From Cucumis sativus (taxonomy: Eukaryota; Streptophyta; Magnoliopsida; Cucurbitales; Cucurbitaceae): 64,000 nt of DNA. Below, piece by piece: positions 12,101 through 25,200 of the stretch (positions within the stretch are counted from its first letter, which is position 1; the number at the start of each line of letters is the position of its first letter). Made by a program: the position numbers and the translations under genes. Under the pieces are notes generated by a model that saw only the letters and a program-made list of their open reading frames with translations, searched no databases and was not told the origin of the DNA. The DNA lies in contig NC_026660.2 in NCBI RefSeq assembly GCF_000004075.3, positions 22,509,498 to 22,573,497 on the forward strand, read 5' to 3'.

Positions 12101-13266
12101 GCCCATACTTTCCACCAGTGTTGGCTACGGTGTCTACATGGCTGTCTCCAGCAATCTCAGGTATTGGTTTCCTCCAGTTATAAACTTGTTGTCTATCTTA
12201 GCCCAACTGTGCCTTGCATATTCTTTCGAAATTTCACGTCTTGGTTCTTTTCTAAATTTTGTGTTATGGCGTTATTTTTCTTTTATACCCTAAAAAGTAT
12301 GCTAGCTTTCTGCATCATGATTGTCATACATATCATTTGTTATAGTGGGGATTGGGTTCTTAAGGACAGCTGGAAAAACTATGTTCAATAGACGTGAATT
12401 TAGATAGTGGATGTGGGATAATAGAAACTGACCTTTCTACCGAGATTTTCAAGACTTGTCTAAAGGGGAATTTCAGTTTTTAATCAGAGTGGCTATGCAT
12501 CTATACGTCCTTCAATAAACTAAAAAACCTTTTTTATTGGGCATGTAAATACGGTGCCTAATAAACTGCACAATTCTGTCCATTTCTATCTGAGAAAGTA
12601 CTTGGATGGCTTTATATTTAGAAACATTTATATATGGTGGGTTTTTTATTACTCTGGCTTACAAACAATGCAACCACCTACTTGCGTTCACTTCGTTGCA
12701 CAAATATTATACTCTAATGTTTTCCAGAAGTAAAAGACTTGTTGGAGTCTTGGACGTGTTTGGTATTCATTTAAACTTTGAAATAGCAGGTTTTATGCTT
12801 GGTCTTGGAAGCTTTTGAAAAATAAGTTAACAATTTATTCAAGGGTTTGAAGTATGGCAGTGATGCGTGCCTGCTTGGATCTGATTTCCATTTCATTCTT
12901 ATAACAAAGATATGTTTCGTTTTATGTAGGTATCAAGTTGTGGCTGGTGTGATTGAACAACGAATTTTGGAACCCATGTTACACCAACACAAACTCCTGC
13001 TGAGTGCAATCTGCTTTGCTGTTAGGACAGGCAACACATTCCTTGGCTCACTCTTGTAAGATTTTCGCCCCTTCTTACTCGAATTCTAAACCATGATCTT
13101 TCATTTTCCTCCTTTCTTTCCTACGCAAAGTTGGTTCGTTTATTTTCGTTTTGAAAAACATGATCACTTGCTTAACTTTCTCTCCTATTACAACTCACTG
13201 ACATTGTACAAACAAACTTGGTTTGGCAGGTGGGTGGACTATGCCCGTTTGATAGGAGTTCAGTAG
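9197..13266 (+). CDS. RER4: RETICULATA-RELATED chloroplast protein (RER4-type, DUF3411), 394 residues
   Basis: Eight exons join in phase: 9197-9778, 10243-10311, 11080-11211, 11291-11344, 11440-11484, 12021-12160, 12930-13055 and 13230-13266 (TAG). All introns are GT-AG. Residues 1-70 are Ser/Phe-rich, like a chloroplast transit peptide. Residues 77-110 form a Gly/Asp-rich run typical of the RER3/RER4 subgroup. The DUF3411 region follows, with words such as LQKSAIMRWLMQF, TAAEYERRREKFFDELE, ADFMLVYLPAPTVSL and FFHGCPDNAFQ. The C terminus ends in WVDYARLIGVQ. RER proteins are inner-envelope membrane proteins needed for normal leaf mesophyll and plastid development; the biochemical role is not known. 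Length matches Arabidopsis RER4 (about 386). ATG 9197 was chosen because it opens the transit peptide and no in-frame ATG lies just upstream. RER3 is the main alternative name. Confidence 0.9.
11709..11737. repeat. (TTA)n microsatellite within intron 5 of the RER4-type gene
   Basis: About nine ATT/TTA units inside the 536-bp intron between exons 5 and 6. Confidence 0.85.
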
Positions 13267-15050
13267 TGAATGCTAATGTATTCCGTAGGTTTGGTTTTCA
13301 TTATTAATGAACGTCAGGAAGGTTCCATTTTACAATTTATGTTCAATTGTTGTTTCTTTTTTCGTGGCATTTTCATTTTTGGTTTTCGTTTCTTCTCTTC
13401 CACTATTGGATGTGTTGTGTAATGTAGGGTTAGCCGGACAGAGATAGGAATAACAAAGGAAATGCAGTGAACTTTGTTTGAGTTTTAAAGATAATTTTGA
13501 TAAAGCTTCCATGAATATATGGAGCTATGAAAGTAAATTATCAAATAAATTTGTATGTTTTGTCTGCTTTTATTATCTTATATATTATTTGAGTTTGGTT
13601 TGGTTATTCTTTTTCCTTCTAGAGAAATATTTGAGTTTTGAAAGCAATAGCACAACTAGCAAGTAGTTTTCTGTCTTTCCTTTCTTTTGTCCTATTGCCA
13701 AAAGGTGTTTTTCTGTTTGTTTGTTTTACCATGCATGGAAATGCACTTGGAAAAAAGTCCTACATGGAGCAACCTTATATTAAAAATCAAAATATTTACA
13801 AAATATAATAAATTTTTAAATTAATTTTTATCAAATCAGTCTATTAATCTCTATAGTTAATTAGATTAATGGAATCTAACGTATTGTTTAGTTTGTTTTT
13901 TTTTATACAAATTTGATTTTATGTTTTCAAAAGCAAAGAATGCAATGAAAATAATGAATATTTGTTGGGTAGTTGAAAAAGAAAATATACTTTGAAAACA
14001 ATATTATACCAAGGTAAAGTAAAATGAAAGAGAGAATATTTTAATACATATATAAAATTCTTCACTTTTTTTTCTTATAAAAATTGTTAAGAAGAAATAA
14101 CTCAAAAATAAATTTTACCAAAATACATCGAATTTCTCCTTTCACATCCAAACACAATTTTCAAATTTTGATTCAAATTCGAAGTTCAGAAATTGGAATT
14201 TCAAAATACAGTGAATAAATAATTCGTTTTCATTTTCTCTGAATTCTTTGTTTTTAAAAATAAAATTTCAAAAGTGTCTAATATTTTGTAAATATTTTCA
14301 GCAATTTTACCATTTAGCCAACATAAGTTGAATTCAATACTGTTTGTACCCGAGTTCAAATCTCCCACCCCAAGTTGTATTATAATACATTTTCAAAAAA
14401 AAAAATCTATCTACAATGATTTTCCTTTATATATCATGGTTTTTGAAACGGACAAAAACAATCTTTTACCTTAAAATGACTCCAAAAGTTATACGTTTGA
14501 TTGAGAAATATTATTGAAAGGTACTTTTCAGCATGTATGTTGGTATATTGATTCATTTCTGTAACAGTCAAAGTTTTAACATATAAACAATAGATGCCAA
14601 AAAAAGAAAAAAAGAAAAAACAGCTTTGCTTCTCTCAACCACGTTCTCAAACCAAAATTCAAAATATTTACAAAATATAACAAAATTTAAGATATATCAC
14701 TAGAACTTGAGATTTTGATATATTTTTAATAGTTTGTTTGCAATAATTCCTCTTAAAAATTTCTATTTATGAAAGAAAAAAGTGAGAAATTTATAAGAAA
14801 TAACCTCATAAAATATACAGCAATCCAAAATAATAAATGATAAGTCTCTACTCGTAGCTTGAGTGATAACAATAAAAACGAACTTTGTTTTCACCATCAT
14901 CCTTAACGAAAGCACAATTTTCATCACTATAAAAGATCTAAAACATCTCTCTCTGTATTTGTATTTTTTTTTTTGCTTTCCTATCAATTGGGTAAATTTA
15001 AACTCCTTCAATGCTATAGTATGAAAGAAAGTTGCTTCATCCCACTCACT
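13267..15050. other. 3' region of the RER4-type gene and AT-rich spacer
   Basis: The first 300-400 bases are probably the 3' UTR of the RER4-type gene. The rest is AT-rich, with two fragments of the TATTTACAAAATATAA repeat family (near 13795 and 14660). No gene was recognised. The minus-strand ABCG gene ends at 15051. Confidence 0.5.
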
Positions 15051-18000
15051 TCAATTGATTGGTGAGTTGAGACCTTCTTGAGAAGACAATGAATAAAGAG
15101 GTTGATGATGTCTCTTGGAAGGGAACTGTGGGACTTTAGCTTTTCTAATAGCCAAGGATGGCTTACCGATACGTCGTAAAGTTTGCTTCGTGTAGAATGT
15201 TTGAAGAAAAGGTGAGATTTTCTCCTTCAGTTTGAGTATGACAATAAAGAGGAACCTGCTAGTGACTAGAATGATTAACACAGCTCCTAAGTCCAACCAC
15301 TTGGAGTGATGAGCTTGATATCCTAGCAGCATTTCAAGGATCACTTCTCCTTTTATTTTTAGACCTCCTTGTAGACCCGCATCGATTTCCAATCCTATCA
15401 AATCGTTCTTGTATGCGCCCTGCATTCGAATCAAACACAAACACAAACACCCAATCTATGTTTAGACAAATAACTTTTTGCAATCAATCTACATCATCAA
15501 GTTGGTCTTTCCTTTTTCCCTTTGCTAACAAAAAGCTATAAGTACCTGTAGACCCCAGGCGCCAAAGTTAATATATGACATTGGGTAACGCCAGAACACC
15601 TTAGGAAGATCTGGTACGAACCTAAAGTAACCAGAAGTCATCATCATGATACCCTGCAAAACTCACTTGTATTTAATCTCTGCTAAGATATATTTGATGT
15701 CTTAAGTCCCCTATCAAGTTTGAGTTATTAGCATGGAGCTTTAAGAAGTTTTGTTTCAAGTGTTAATGGAAAAGGGAAAGGGTAAAAGTATAGTTATTGA
15801 TCTTACAATGTAACCAGCTCCAATGATGACACCCATCAAAAAGTTGGGAACTAATGAAGCAATGATCATCATGATGCTTTCTACAACTGCGATGGAGCTG
15901 AGAAGGTCAAGGGAGATGAAAACGTAACGAGAGAACTCGGTTTCAAATTTGACCATGTAGAAGACTATAGTTGCAGAAGCAAAAGACATGAAAGCTAAGA
16001 ATGGGAATGAAGATAGAAAATGTGATAACGTGTATACAGCAATCCCATAGTGCCCATTCAGCCTTTCCTTGTGGAACACCTGTTTTACAAGGGATATATT
16101 CAAATATCAAAACAGTGAAATCTAGTGCCATTTTTATAAAACGTTTCTTCAGTTTGCATTAGTAGCTAGTTTATATGTTCTCACGAATTCAATAGTGGGC
16201 CAAATGAGCCTATCAGTCATTCACTATTTTATATTATGCTTTGAGAGGCTAATATGCTCTATGTTATTCATGTGACTTAAAGATGGGGCAGTTGGTTATT
16301 AAATGGGTTCAATAAGATGTACCTCTCAAGAGACTTGAGCAAATTTGGGAACTACTTTGCATGCTAGTTAAAAGCTAATCGAAAGGCTGTGAAGTTTTGG
16401 TACAAAACATTGGAGTAATCTACCTTCATTTCTTCAATGAATGATGGAAAGCCTCCAATCGCCATGAAAGTCATAAATCCAGATATAAATGCTGCACAAG
16501 ATGCCCTTGCAAAGACATCGGAATAGCTTGTACCAACATTTATGAATATCGTGCCCACACATATGGACAAGAGTATGTAGATAATTATTCTTATCCAGTA
16601 ATAGCCTAAATCTCTGGACATGTTCACCGTTGATCTTCTAGTCAATGTTGAGAGTTGCTTCAACCATGTAGCTTGGTTTCCACATTTCTTAGTTGGTATA
16701 GAAAATCCTTTCTGAACAAAAACTGTTACTAGTAAGTTCAATGTTGAAATCATATCAGTCCTTCATGGATCTAAACTGTTTACCTAGCATTACCTTCATG
16801 AAATGTTAATACAATGCAGGCTTACCATTTCTGATATCTCTCTCATCCTAATTTTCACTTTGGCCTCATGCTCTGAGCATTTGTACTTCCCTACTAGTTT
16901 TGCTTTCATCTCTGCTGTTGAAAACTTCGATAAAGGGTCTATAGGTTTTTGGTTTTCCTTAAGTAACAGAAACAGAAAATGGTAAACACGAAAGCTTACA
17001 ATATGACAACAGAAAGCATCGAGCATTATTAGTGGGCAGTGCGATTTTAAGAGAGTTAGATTTGAGGATCTAATTTTTATGCAGCTGTAGGAAGTATACA
17101 GGTTCATCAATCTATGAAAGTAAAACTGTTTGTAAGTAGTTAGTAGTTTGGTTGCACTTACTCTTTGAGAACTCATTAAAGTCATATTGACTGCATCAAA
17201 ATCTGAATTAATGCAGCGAAGGAAGTGATCAGAAGGATTTCTTTGCCTTGGACATGGAAATCCTGCTTCTGCAAAGAACTGCAAAATCAGAAATCAGTCT
17301 TCACATGAGATCGATTTCCCACTTGAATTCTGCTTGAAAGTAAGATGAAAAGGATCTTGAAATTTGGAAAAGAAAAAAAAAAAACTCAGATATAGAAGCA
17401 TACTTGTGGAAACACACATCTCCATCAAGTTAATTTTATCTTTACCTCAGCTGCCATTTTTGATTCTCCAAAGTAAACAGTTTGGCCTCCTGAAAGTAGA
17501 AAAAGATCATCAAACAGAGCAAAAACCTCGCTACTCGGCTGATGAATCGAAGAGATAACAGTTCTTCCATCATGAGCAATACTCCTAAGAGCTTGAATAA
17601 CAAAGAAAGCAGAAGCACTGTCAAGGCCACTAGTTGGTTCATCAAGGAACAAGAGGCTTGGTCTCGTGAGGATTTCCATTGCAATGCCCAATCTTTTCTT
17701 CTCTCCCCCACTAATTCCTCTTAAATGCCAGTTTCCAACAATCCCATCAGCACACTCTTGTAGACCCATTTCCAATAATGCTCCTTCCACAATATCATTT
17801 ACTTCTTCTTTGGTCATAGAACTTGGAAGCCTCAAGTTGGCTGAATACGCTATAGTTTCTCTCACTGTTAGAGTCCCCAACATTGTATCCTCTTGGGTCA
17901 CATAGGCCTGAAATTTTGGAGGAAATTAGAAGAAGAGAAATTAACTATAAGAGTGGAGTGTGAGTCTTAACATTGTAATAATTGAGATAAGAAAAATCAG

Positions 18001-19907
18001 GAGTTGAGACAATGAACATTCTCTTTTTGAAATCCGTTTCAAGTAAAAATGGCAATCAAAAGGCTCATATTGGTTGATAATCTACATGCTAAAACTGACC
18101 ACAATGCCATATTCTAGCCTTCTCTTCTTCCCATTAAGAAGAATATTTCCTGTCAAGACTGCATTTTGTGCCAGCCGACCTGCAGAAGCAAACTCAAAGA
18201 GAATGATCAACGGTATGTCTCTAACCTTAAGCTTTTACTGCTAATCTTAATATCTAGCAGAAAACCATAAATAAAGTCGCCATGGCCTGAATAATAACAA
18301 TTATAAGTACATATTTTCACTAATACATGTTACTTGTTCTTATGATATTATTACATATTTTCAATATATTTCTGTATAGTTCGATCTTTTAGTGCTCTTT
18401 GTGTGTTCTTGTGCTCTGGGGTATTTCCTCGTTAGGTGGTATCCTATCAGAAAATTATAATCAAATTTCCATATAATATCTCATAGACATCCTCTCGTTA
18501 CACCTTAAAGGATCATTCTGAATCATTATTGCGAATATGAAATTTTTTCTGGTACAACATTTTTCATACTATCTCTATTTTATTGTTTGCTATAAAACAA
18601 ACACTTAAAAGAATAATGCGAGGCCCATGAAATAAATTTATCATTTAATGAAATATCAAATACCGAATGAAAGAAATATGTATTATGAGAGCACTAAAAA
18701 TTTTCTCGACAAGTATGAGTTGGGACCATACACAACACTGATTGGTAGATGTCAAGTTTGGTTCAACCATGCGAGATAGAAAAGTTTTCTAGTCTTACAG
18801 TAGCAAGAAAAGATTTCATACTACCTCAATTCATTGTTTGATTGGGACCTATAAAATAAAATAATATATCGTCTAACGTGTCAAATACTCGTATTTCTAT
18901 ATATAGTACTAGAAAATTTTCGAGTAGGGTGCATTGGTTTTTTCTAAGCATTTAATGTCTGAAGATGATCAGGTACATTTACTTCATTACCAAAATGAAC
19001 CACAGTGCATTGAATAAATGACTCAAAATATGGAAAAGGTAGGCACATAAGGGAATATAGCTTTGGGCTAAAGTAACAAAAGGGTGGCCAAATATTAAAT
19101 GTTATTGCAATGCCATGCGTTGAAGCTTTAACTACCCTCGGGGGCCCTGGGTTCAAATAACTTTGTTGGTTAACAATTTCTTTGCTTTGTAATTAATGGT
19201 TTAAAAACATTTTAGATTCTTGTCAAAAGGTTAAGATTTTTTCTTAGAAATGTGTGGTTCTTTTTTGGTTAAAATGCATATAAAACAGAAAGCAAAAATA
19301 AGAAAAGAAAAGTTTTCTTAGCAACAAGTTAATTTTAACTCTTGTTTTTTCTAAGACAGAACAGAAAACAAAATAGTTATTAAATGGGATTTATGTTTTC
19401 TAGATTCCACACGGAATGTTTTGGTTGAACAAAATCAAAACTTTATGAATGGTCGTTCTTGTTTCTAAATCATGATATAAGTTTCAAAGGTAGACAGATT
19501 GGTTTTTGAGAAAAACAGTCAAGCCAGGTTGCTCCACAAGCAGCATAAGCAGAAGGGGAAGAACATGAAAAAACAGAAAACTTAGAGAAATAAAGAAAGG
19601 GAGGATAGACAGAGAGTGAGGATGAGAAAGAACCTGCTAATGAGTCAAGAAGAGTTGATTTCCCAGAACCAGAAGGACCCATAATGGCCATGATTCTACC
19701 AGGTTCAGCATAGCCATTGAGACCATCAAGCAGGAGCCTTTTACTTTGTCCATTCCAGAGATTTGGAACCATAACACTCAGATTTTCCCAAACCAAATAC
19801 ATAGAATCAGCAATGGCAGCCTGCCCATACTTACTTGTTCTTCCTTCTGATCTCTCTGTAACCTCCACAGAGCTTCTCCCATTTGCCCTCTCCTCCTCAA
19901 TCTCCAT
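15051..19907 (-). CDS. ABCG15: Half-size ABC transporter, ABCG12/ABCG15-like, copy A (700 residues)
   Basis: Nine exons on the minus strand: 19907-19634, 18179-18100, 17907-17446, 17278-17162, 16957-16826, 16711-16424, 16079-15807, 15653-15546 and 15419-15051. All have GT-AG borders and phases that join. The ATP-binding domain comes first, as in ABCG half transporters: Walker [10 protein letters not shown] (77-85), signature ISGGE (183-187), Walker B LLFLDE (203-208) and H-loop [10 protein letters not shown]. Six membrane segments follow in exons 6-9, with the family words [16 protein letters not shown] and [10 protein letters not shown]. The tail [13 protein letters not shown] is typical of the ABCG12/13/15 clade, whose characterised members export cuticular and other apoplastic lipids at the plasma membrane as dimers. 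It is a tandem paralogue of the gene at 22.3-27.1 kb and shares all eight intron positions. It is the more diverged copy, for example IDPLSKF where the other has SDPFMSL. No break is seen. Substrate unknown. Confidence 0.93.
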
Positions 19908-19999
19908 GAATCTCTGTCACACTTGCCACACCCTCCTTATCTCCAGCCAACAGCCTTTCTGTTTCTCTTTTAATATGTATCAGTTATCACAACCAGCAA

Positions 20000-20008
20000 C
20001 ATTTATAG
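20000..20008 (-). promoter_or_regulatory. Candidate TATA box of ABCG copy A
   Basis: CTATAAATG on the minus strand, about 95 nt upstream of ATG 19907. The distance suits a TATA box with a leader of about 60 nt. No transcript data are available. Confidence 0.45.
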
Positions 20009-20049
20009 TGTGTTGTGTTGTTCTTCTTGATCTTTAGCAATGTGTGTGC

Positions 20050-22269
20050 TCACTGCAACTTAAGATCCTAGAAGCAGTTGAAAAAAATTTAAAGTATTTA
20101 TGAAGGGCTCTTAATTAGCCCCTCCCTTACTGAAAAGGAACGTTGGCAAATTTTACTGTGTTTGGTCACAGCCAAGAGGTACTAGATGAAATACTCAATA
20201 TTATTTACAAGCACTTCACTCAAGAACATTACTCTTAAATATCATCAAATCCTAAACACAACATTAGTATACAAAATCTTTTATTTAGAAACAGAAGTAT
20301 CAGAAAAACCATCAAAATTATTGTCTCTTAGTCTATTACTGTAAACCGTAGCTTTATATCAGGAAAGGAAAGTCCGAACTGTAAGAAACATAAATGAGCA
20401 TGTGCTTCAACATTGAATTCTCTTGGAAGACTAAAGTACAATTTCATTTGATCAGAACTGTTATTTGTTCTAATATATCATTACAGTATATTTAAGAACA
20501 CATAATCAAAGATGCTTTATTCAGTGTATATGCACTAATTGTATACCTAACTGCATATAGTTATGGTAATAAAGAGTTCGATATGGCCAAGTAGTATTTC
20601 AAGTTTTAAAGGTTACATATATCCATCTTTCTTTTTGCTTCCTCTGTTATCAATTTTGATACAACCTGTAGAAGGAAGACAGATGGAGAAAACATCAAAA
20701 TGAGATGTCAAATGTCATAAGGAAGGCCTGTGTGTGTGTTCCATATTTATTTCCTTTCTTTTGTTCATGCAAATCGTGGAACCTCATTTAGTATATTCGA
20801 GATGTTATCTACTCTATCTGACAAAGTGGTAAAGTGGGTAAGAGTTAATAGCAAGGGACATGTATTTAAAGAGTTAAAATTTCATTGGACAGCCAAGCTA
20901 TGGGACGAAAATTTCTAATACTACAGTATACTCCGTTTCTTGAATTTTGTTTTCATACACTTTTTTTTTAATAGTTGTAGACTCGCACTATTTCTAAAAG
21001 CATGTTCACAAACAATAAACGGAGATAATATGAAAATTTTTCTATACAGGTAGTACTAGATATTTTCCAAGAGTTAAGAGTTCAAGTTGAAAAAGGAAGC
21101 GAGTTGAGTAAATATCCCACCAAACCTAACCAGCAATGCAGATTTGGGAAAGCTAGAATAGTGAAAGAGTTTCTAACATTTACGAGACAATTATGCACTT
21201 GGACAAAAGTTCTTCAACTATAAGTCTATTTGGAGACGTGAATTTATAGTTCAAATCACTACTCATTTATGTACTGCCAACTGCATATCTACCATTTCTA
21301 ATGTTCCATTTATCTAATTTCATAATCATAATGACAAACAATTGTTAAACAGGAAGATTCAAACTCATTCCTTCTCTGTAAGGAAAAGTTTCATTTCTTT
21401 ATTTTTAAGGCATTAGGAATCAGAAGGTTTAGCTAGTTCACAGTTGGAGGCCTCAATCTATTCCTTCCATCTTCATGGTGTTGCTATGTTATGAAAAACT
21501 TGCAATAAGTTGGCAAAACGATGAAGAAAAACACAAGAACACATCACATAGAAGGGCTTCTCAGATTAGGAAAACACTGGAACAGTCAATGTATCAAGGA
21601 GAACAATCTCGTGGTTACTGACACAGTTATATCTCAATGAAACTGCGCGCAGTTTGGTTTTTTTCTTGCTTTAAATTTGGCACATTGGTTGCTTTGGTTG
21701 AATCAGGTCATAAAGAATTTGGCAGGCTGATGTCAAAAGTACTGGTGGACTTATGGAGGGCTTTATTTTTTCTTAAAAAGTTAGCCCATAAAGGAAGGTG
21801 CAGCTTCGTAGATAAAAATATGGATGTAAGACAACAGAAACAAAAAGGTGTGTACCTAACAATCATAAAGCTTATTTATAGTATGTGAAATTCTGATAGT
21901 TCTCCAATTCTCCATTTTTAGATGAGCTCAGATGCAAATTTCAATTCTATACATCAGTTAAATTGTTTTACAGATTGTCAGAGGCAAGCTTAGGCATTCA
22001 AAGCTGAAGAAAAAAATGGATTATATAAGTTCAACCAATAAAAAAAAGTTATTACAAAGTGTGGGCAATATAAATTGTATGTAATCAACCTCAACGAAGA
22101 AAAATGTCTAAACAAAACTTCTCAACATTTGAAGAAATTCCATTGAACTATTTACCATCTATATCCTTTTTTCCCCTTTCCTTGACACATGGATCTGCAG
22201 CTAACTACATACCTCTTTAAGTTACATTGTTATAAGTACAAGTTGTCCAAGTTATTGTTCTTGGCTCTT
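20050..22269. other. Spacer between the two ABCG genes
   Basis: About 2.2 kb. It should hold the promoter of copy A (right of 19.9 kb) and the 3' UTR of copy B (left of 22.27 kb). An open frame at 20730-20918 has no recognised content. No further exon of either transporter was seen. Confidence 0.5.
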
Positions 22270-25200
22270 CTAGTTGAGAGGAGAGTTGAGGCCCTCTTGA
22301 GAAGAAAGTGAGTGAAGAGGTTGGTGCCTCTTAGAGGAAATAGAAGGTATTGTTCGGAAGGAAGGCCTTCTCTGGAGATGTTGCAGAGTTTTCTTCGCAA
22401 AGATTGTCTGCAGCATTGGTGAAGCTCTTTCTTTGAGTTTCAAGACAAGAAAGAAGAGAATTCGATATAGAAGAATGAGGAGCATGACAGCCGCTAAGTC
22501 CCACCACTTGGAATGGTTTATTGGAATCCCATACATGTTGGTGATTACATACTCGCCACTCAACCTTGGCATTCCAGCTATCATTGGGTCGAACTCGAGC
22601 CCGATCAAGTCATTTTTGTATGCACCCTGCATAACGAATATTAAGAGTCCATTAAACAATAATTGAACCGTCTGATTTTCATCATGACATGGAAGCTACG
22701 AGTGGCTGGACATATCAAATTTCCAAGTATTTCAGTTGTACATTCTCTTTTATATCAGTGAGGTCAAGAGTATCCTCCAATGTACATGGATTTGAAAAGC
22801 ATTGCAAGATGATACCTGTAGTGCCCAAGAGCCATAACTGAGATATGAGATTGGATACCGCCAAAATGGCTTTGGAAGGTCAGGCAACAATCTGAAGAAG
22901 CCAGAGGTCATCATCATTATGCCCTGGAGGAAAAGTGGAAACAGAAAAGTTATTTACATTGGAGAAGAAAAACATAAAATATGAAACAGATACAAAGGCT
23001 TTGGCCTCTGACCAACAAGGTTTATTGAGTTCTTACAATGATTCCAGCGCCTGTTATAATTCCCATTAGGAAGTTCGGAACCAATGAAGCCACAACCATC
23101 ATCAACCCTTCTATTACGGAAATGCAGCCAAAGATATTGAGGCAAAAGAATAGGTAGCGGGAGAACTCTGGCCGATACTTCACCATGTAGAAGGTGATGG
23201 TGCCAGAAACAACTGAGATCGAAACCAAGAATGGGAAAGAAGAGATAAAGTTTGACAATATAAACACTGTAACTCCATAGTAACCATTGAGCCTTTCTCT
23301 GTAAAACATCTGCAGAAAAAAGAAAAACGTCAAGCCCAAGCTTGAGGGAACTCTTGAAAGAAAAGCTTTCTATTCCAATGTCAGATGTTTTACCTTCATT
23401 TCCTCAATGAAAGATGGAAAGCCACCAATAGTCATAAATGTCATGAAGCCAGTTATAAATGCACCACAGGCTCCTCGAGCAAAGATTGCAGTGTAACTGG
23501 TTCCAACATTAAAGTAGATGGTACCAACACATATGGAGACAATTACATAGATAATTATCCTTAGCCAATAATACCCCACGTCCCTACACATATTCACGAA
23601 TGATCGACGGGTCAATGTCGAGAGCTGCTTGAACCAACTAGCTTTGTCTCCTTTTTCATTCTCAACTTCAAGTCCCTCCTGGAAAACATGAAACTGTTCA
23701 TACAATTTGTTCCAAAAATTGCTTGTTCGTACAATTCATGCAACTTCAGACGCCTACAACTTCTAATAAGGTGATACTATTATGTCCTATAAATAGCTTG
23801 AAAACTTAAGGTAACAGAATCATGCTTACAATGGTGGATATTTCTCGAATTCTTGCCTTCACCCTACTTGCATACTTTGAGCTTCTATATTTTTCAACAA
23901 GCATTGACTTGATTTGAGCTGTTGCCAAACTCATGAAAGGGTCTGATGATTCTGGAATGTCCTGCAAATTCAACGTCGTAAATAGAGGCACATATGAACG
24001 AACCATACAACAGAAAATGGAAATTCAATCCACCAGTACCCCATTGGACTCATTTACAATTCAAAACTTCTTCTTACTCGAATTCTTAGAGACCCTTTGA
24101 GTGTTGCCGTAACGATATCGAAATCCGAATTTATACAACGAAGAAAGTGATCAGATGGATTCCTTCTACTTGGACACGGAAAATTAGCTTCAGCAAAAAA
24201 CTACAGAAATAGATAAACCAACCCAAAGTTACAAGTGAGTAAAACATCAAACAGTTGTAAGGCAAAAACCGTGCAAGTTTGCATACCTGTACAGCCATTT
24301 TGGCTTCCCCAAAGTAAACAGCCTCACCACCAGAGAGCAAAAAAAGATCATCAAAGAGAGCAAAAACCTCACTACTCGGTTGGTGAATTGAAGAAACAAC
24401 AGTCCGCCCATCACGAGCAACGTTCCTAAGAGTTTGAATCACAAAGAAAGCCGAAGCACTGTCAAGACCACTGGTAGGTTCATCAAGAAAAAGCAAACGA
24501 GGGCGTGTAAGGATTTCAACTGCAACACTCAATCTCTTCTTTTCCCCACCGCTAATTCCTCGAAGATGCCAGTTCCCAATCAACCGATCGGCGCAATCTT
24601 GAAGACCCATTTCCAAAATCGTTGCATCAACAATGCTGTCAAGTTCATCTTTGGTCATAGAATTCGGAAGCCGCAGTTGAGCTGAGTAGCTTATGGTTTC
24701 TCTTACTGTTAGAGTTCCCAATAGAATATCTTCTTGGGTTACGTAGGCCTGCAAATTTGGAAGCAAAATTTCAGCTCATACATACGAATACGTTAACAGT
24801 TTGATCTTCAAGATCAAAAAATTTGAAAGAGAGAAAGAGTACTTACAACATCACCATACCCGAGCTTCCTCTTCTTCCCATTGAATAAGACAGTTCCAGT
24901 CATTACCACATTCTTGGAGAGTCTCCCTGTTTCAACATGCATTCAAAATTCCAACATTGATCATAGTTAGTTCTTTGTTTACAAAATCTTCAATGGCCAT
25001 TAGTAAGAAAGATATTCATTCATGTTTGAAGAACACCTTCTTCTAAATTTCACAATGTCCTTCTATTATTGGTTGCATGGCTAAATAAAAATCAAAACTT
25101 TCATTTTGCCAATGTTAAAGAGAACTATTGCAAAAAGAACATATCCCCTACCACAAAATAATTACAACCTTTAACATGATTTTAACATATTCATTACCAT

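Noticed and set aside
19100-19200. GGGTTCAAATAA word resembling the B box of a tRNA-derived SINE (also near 14347 and 1625)
   Set aside because: No matching A box at the right distance, no tRNA fold and no clear element ends were seen.
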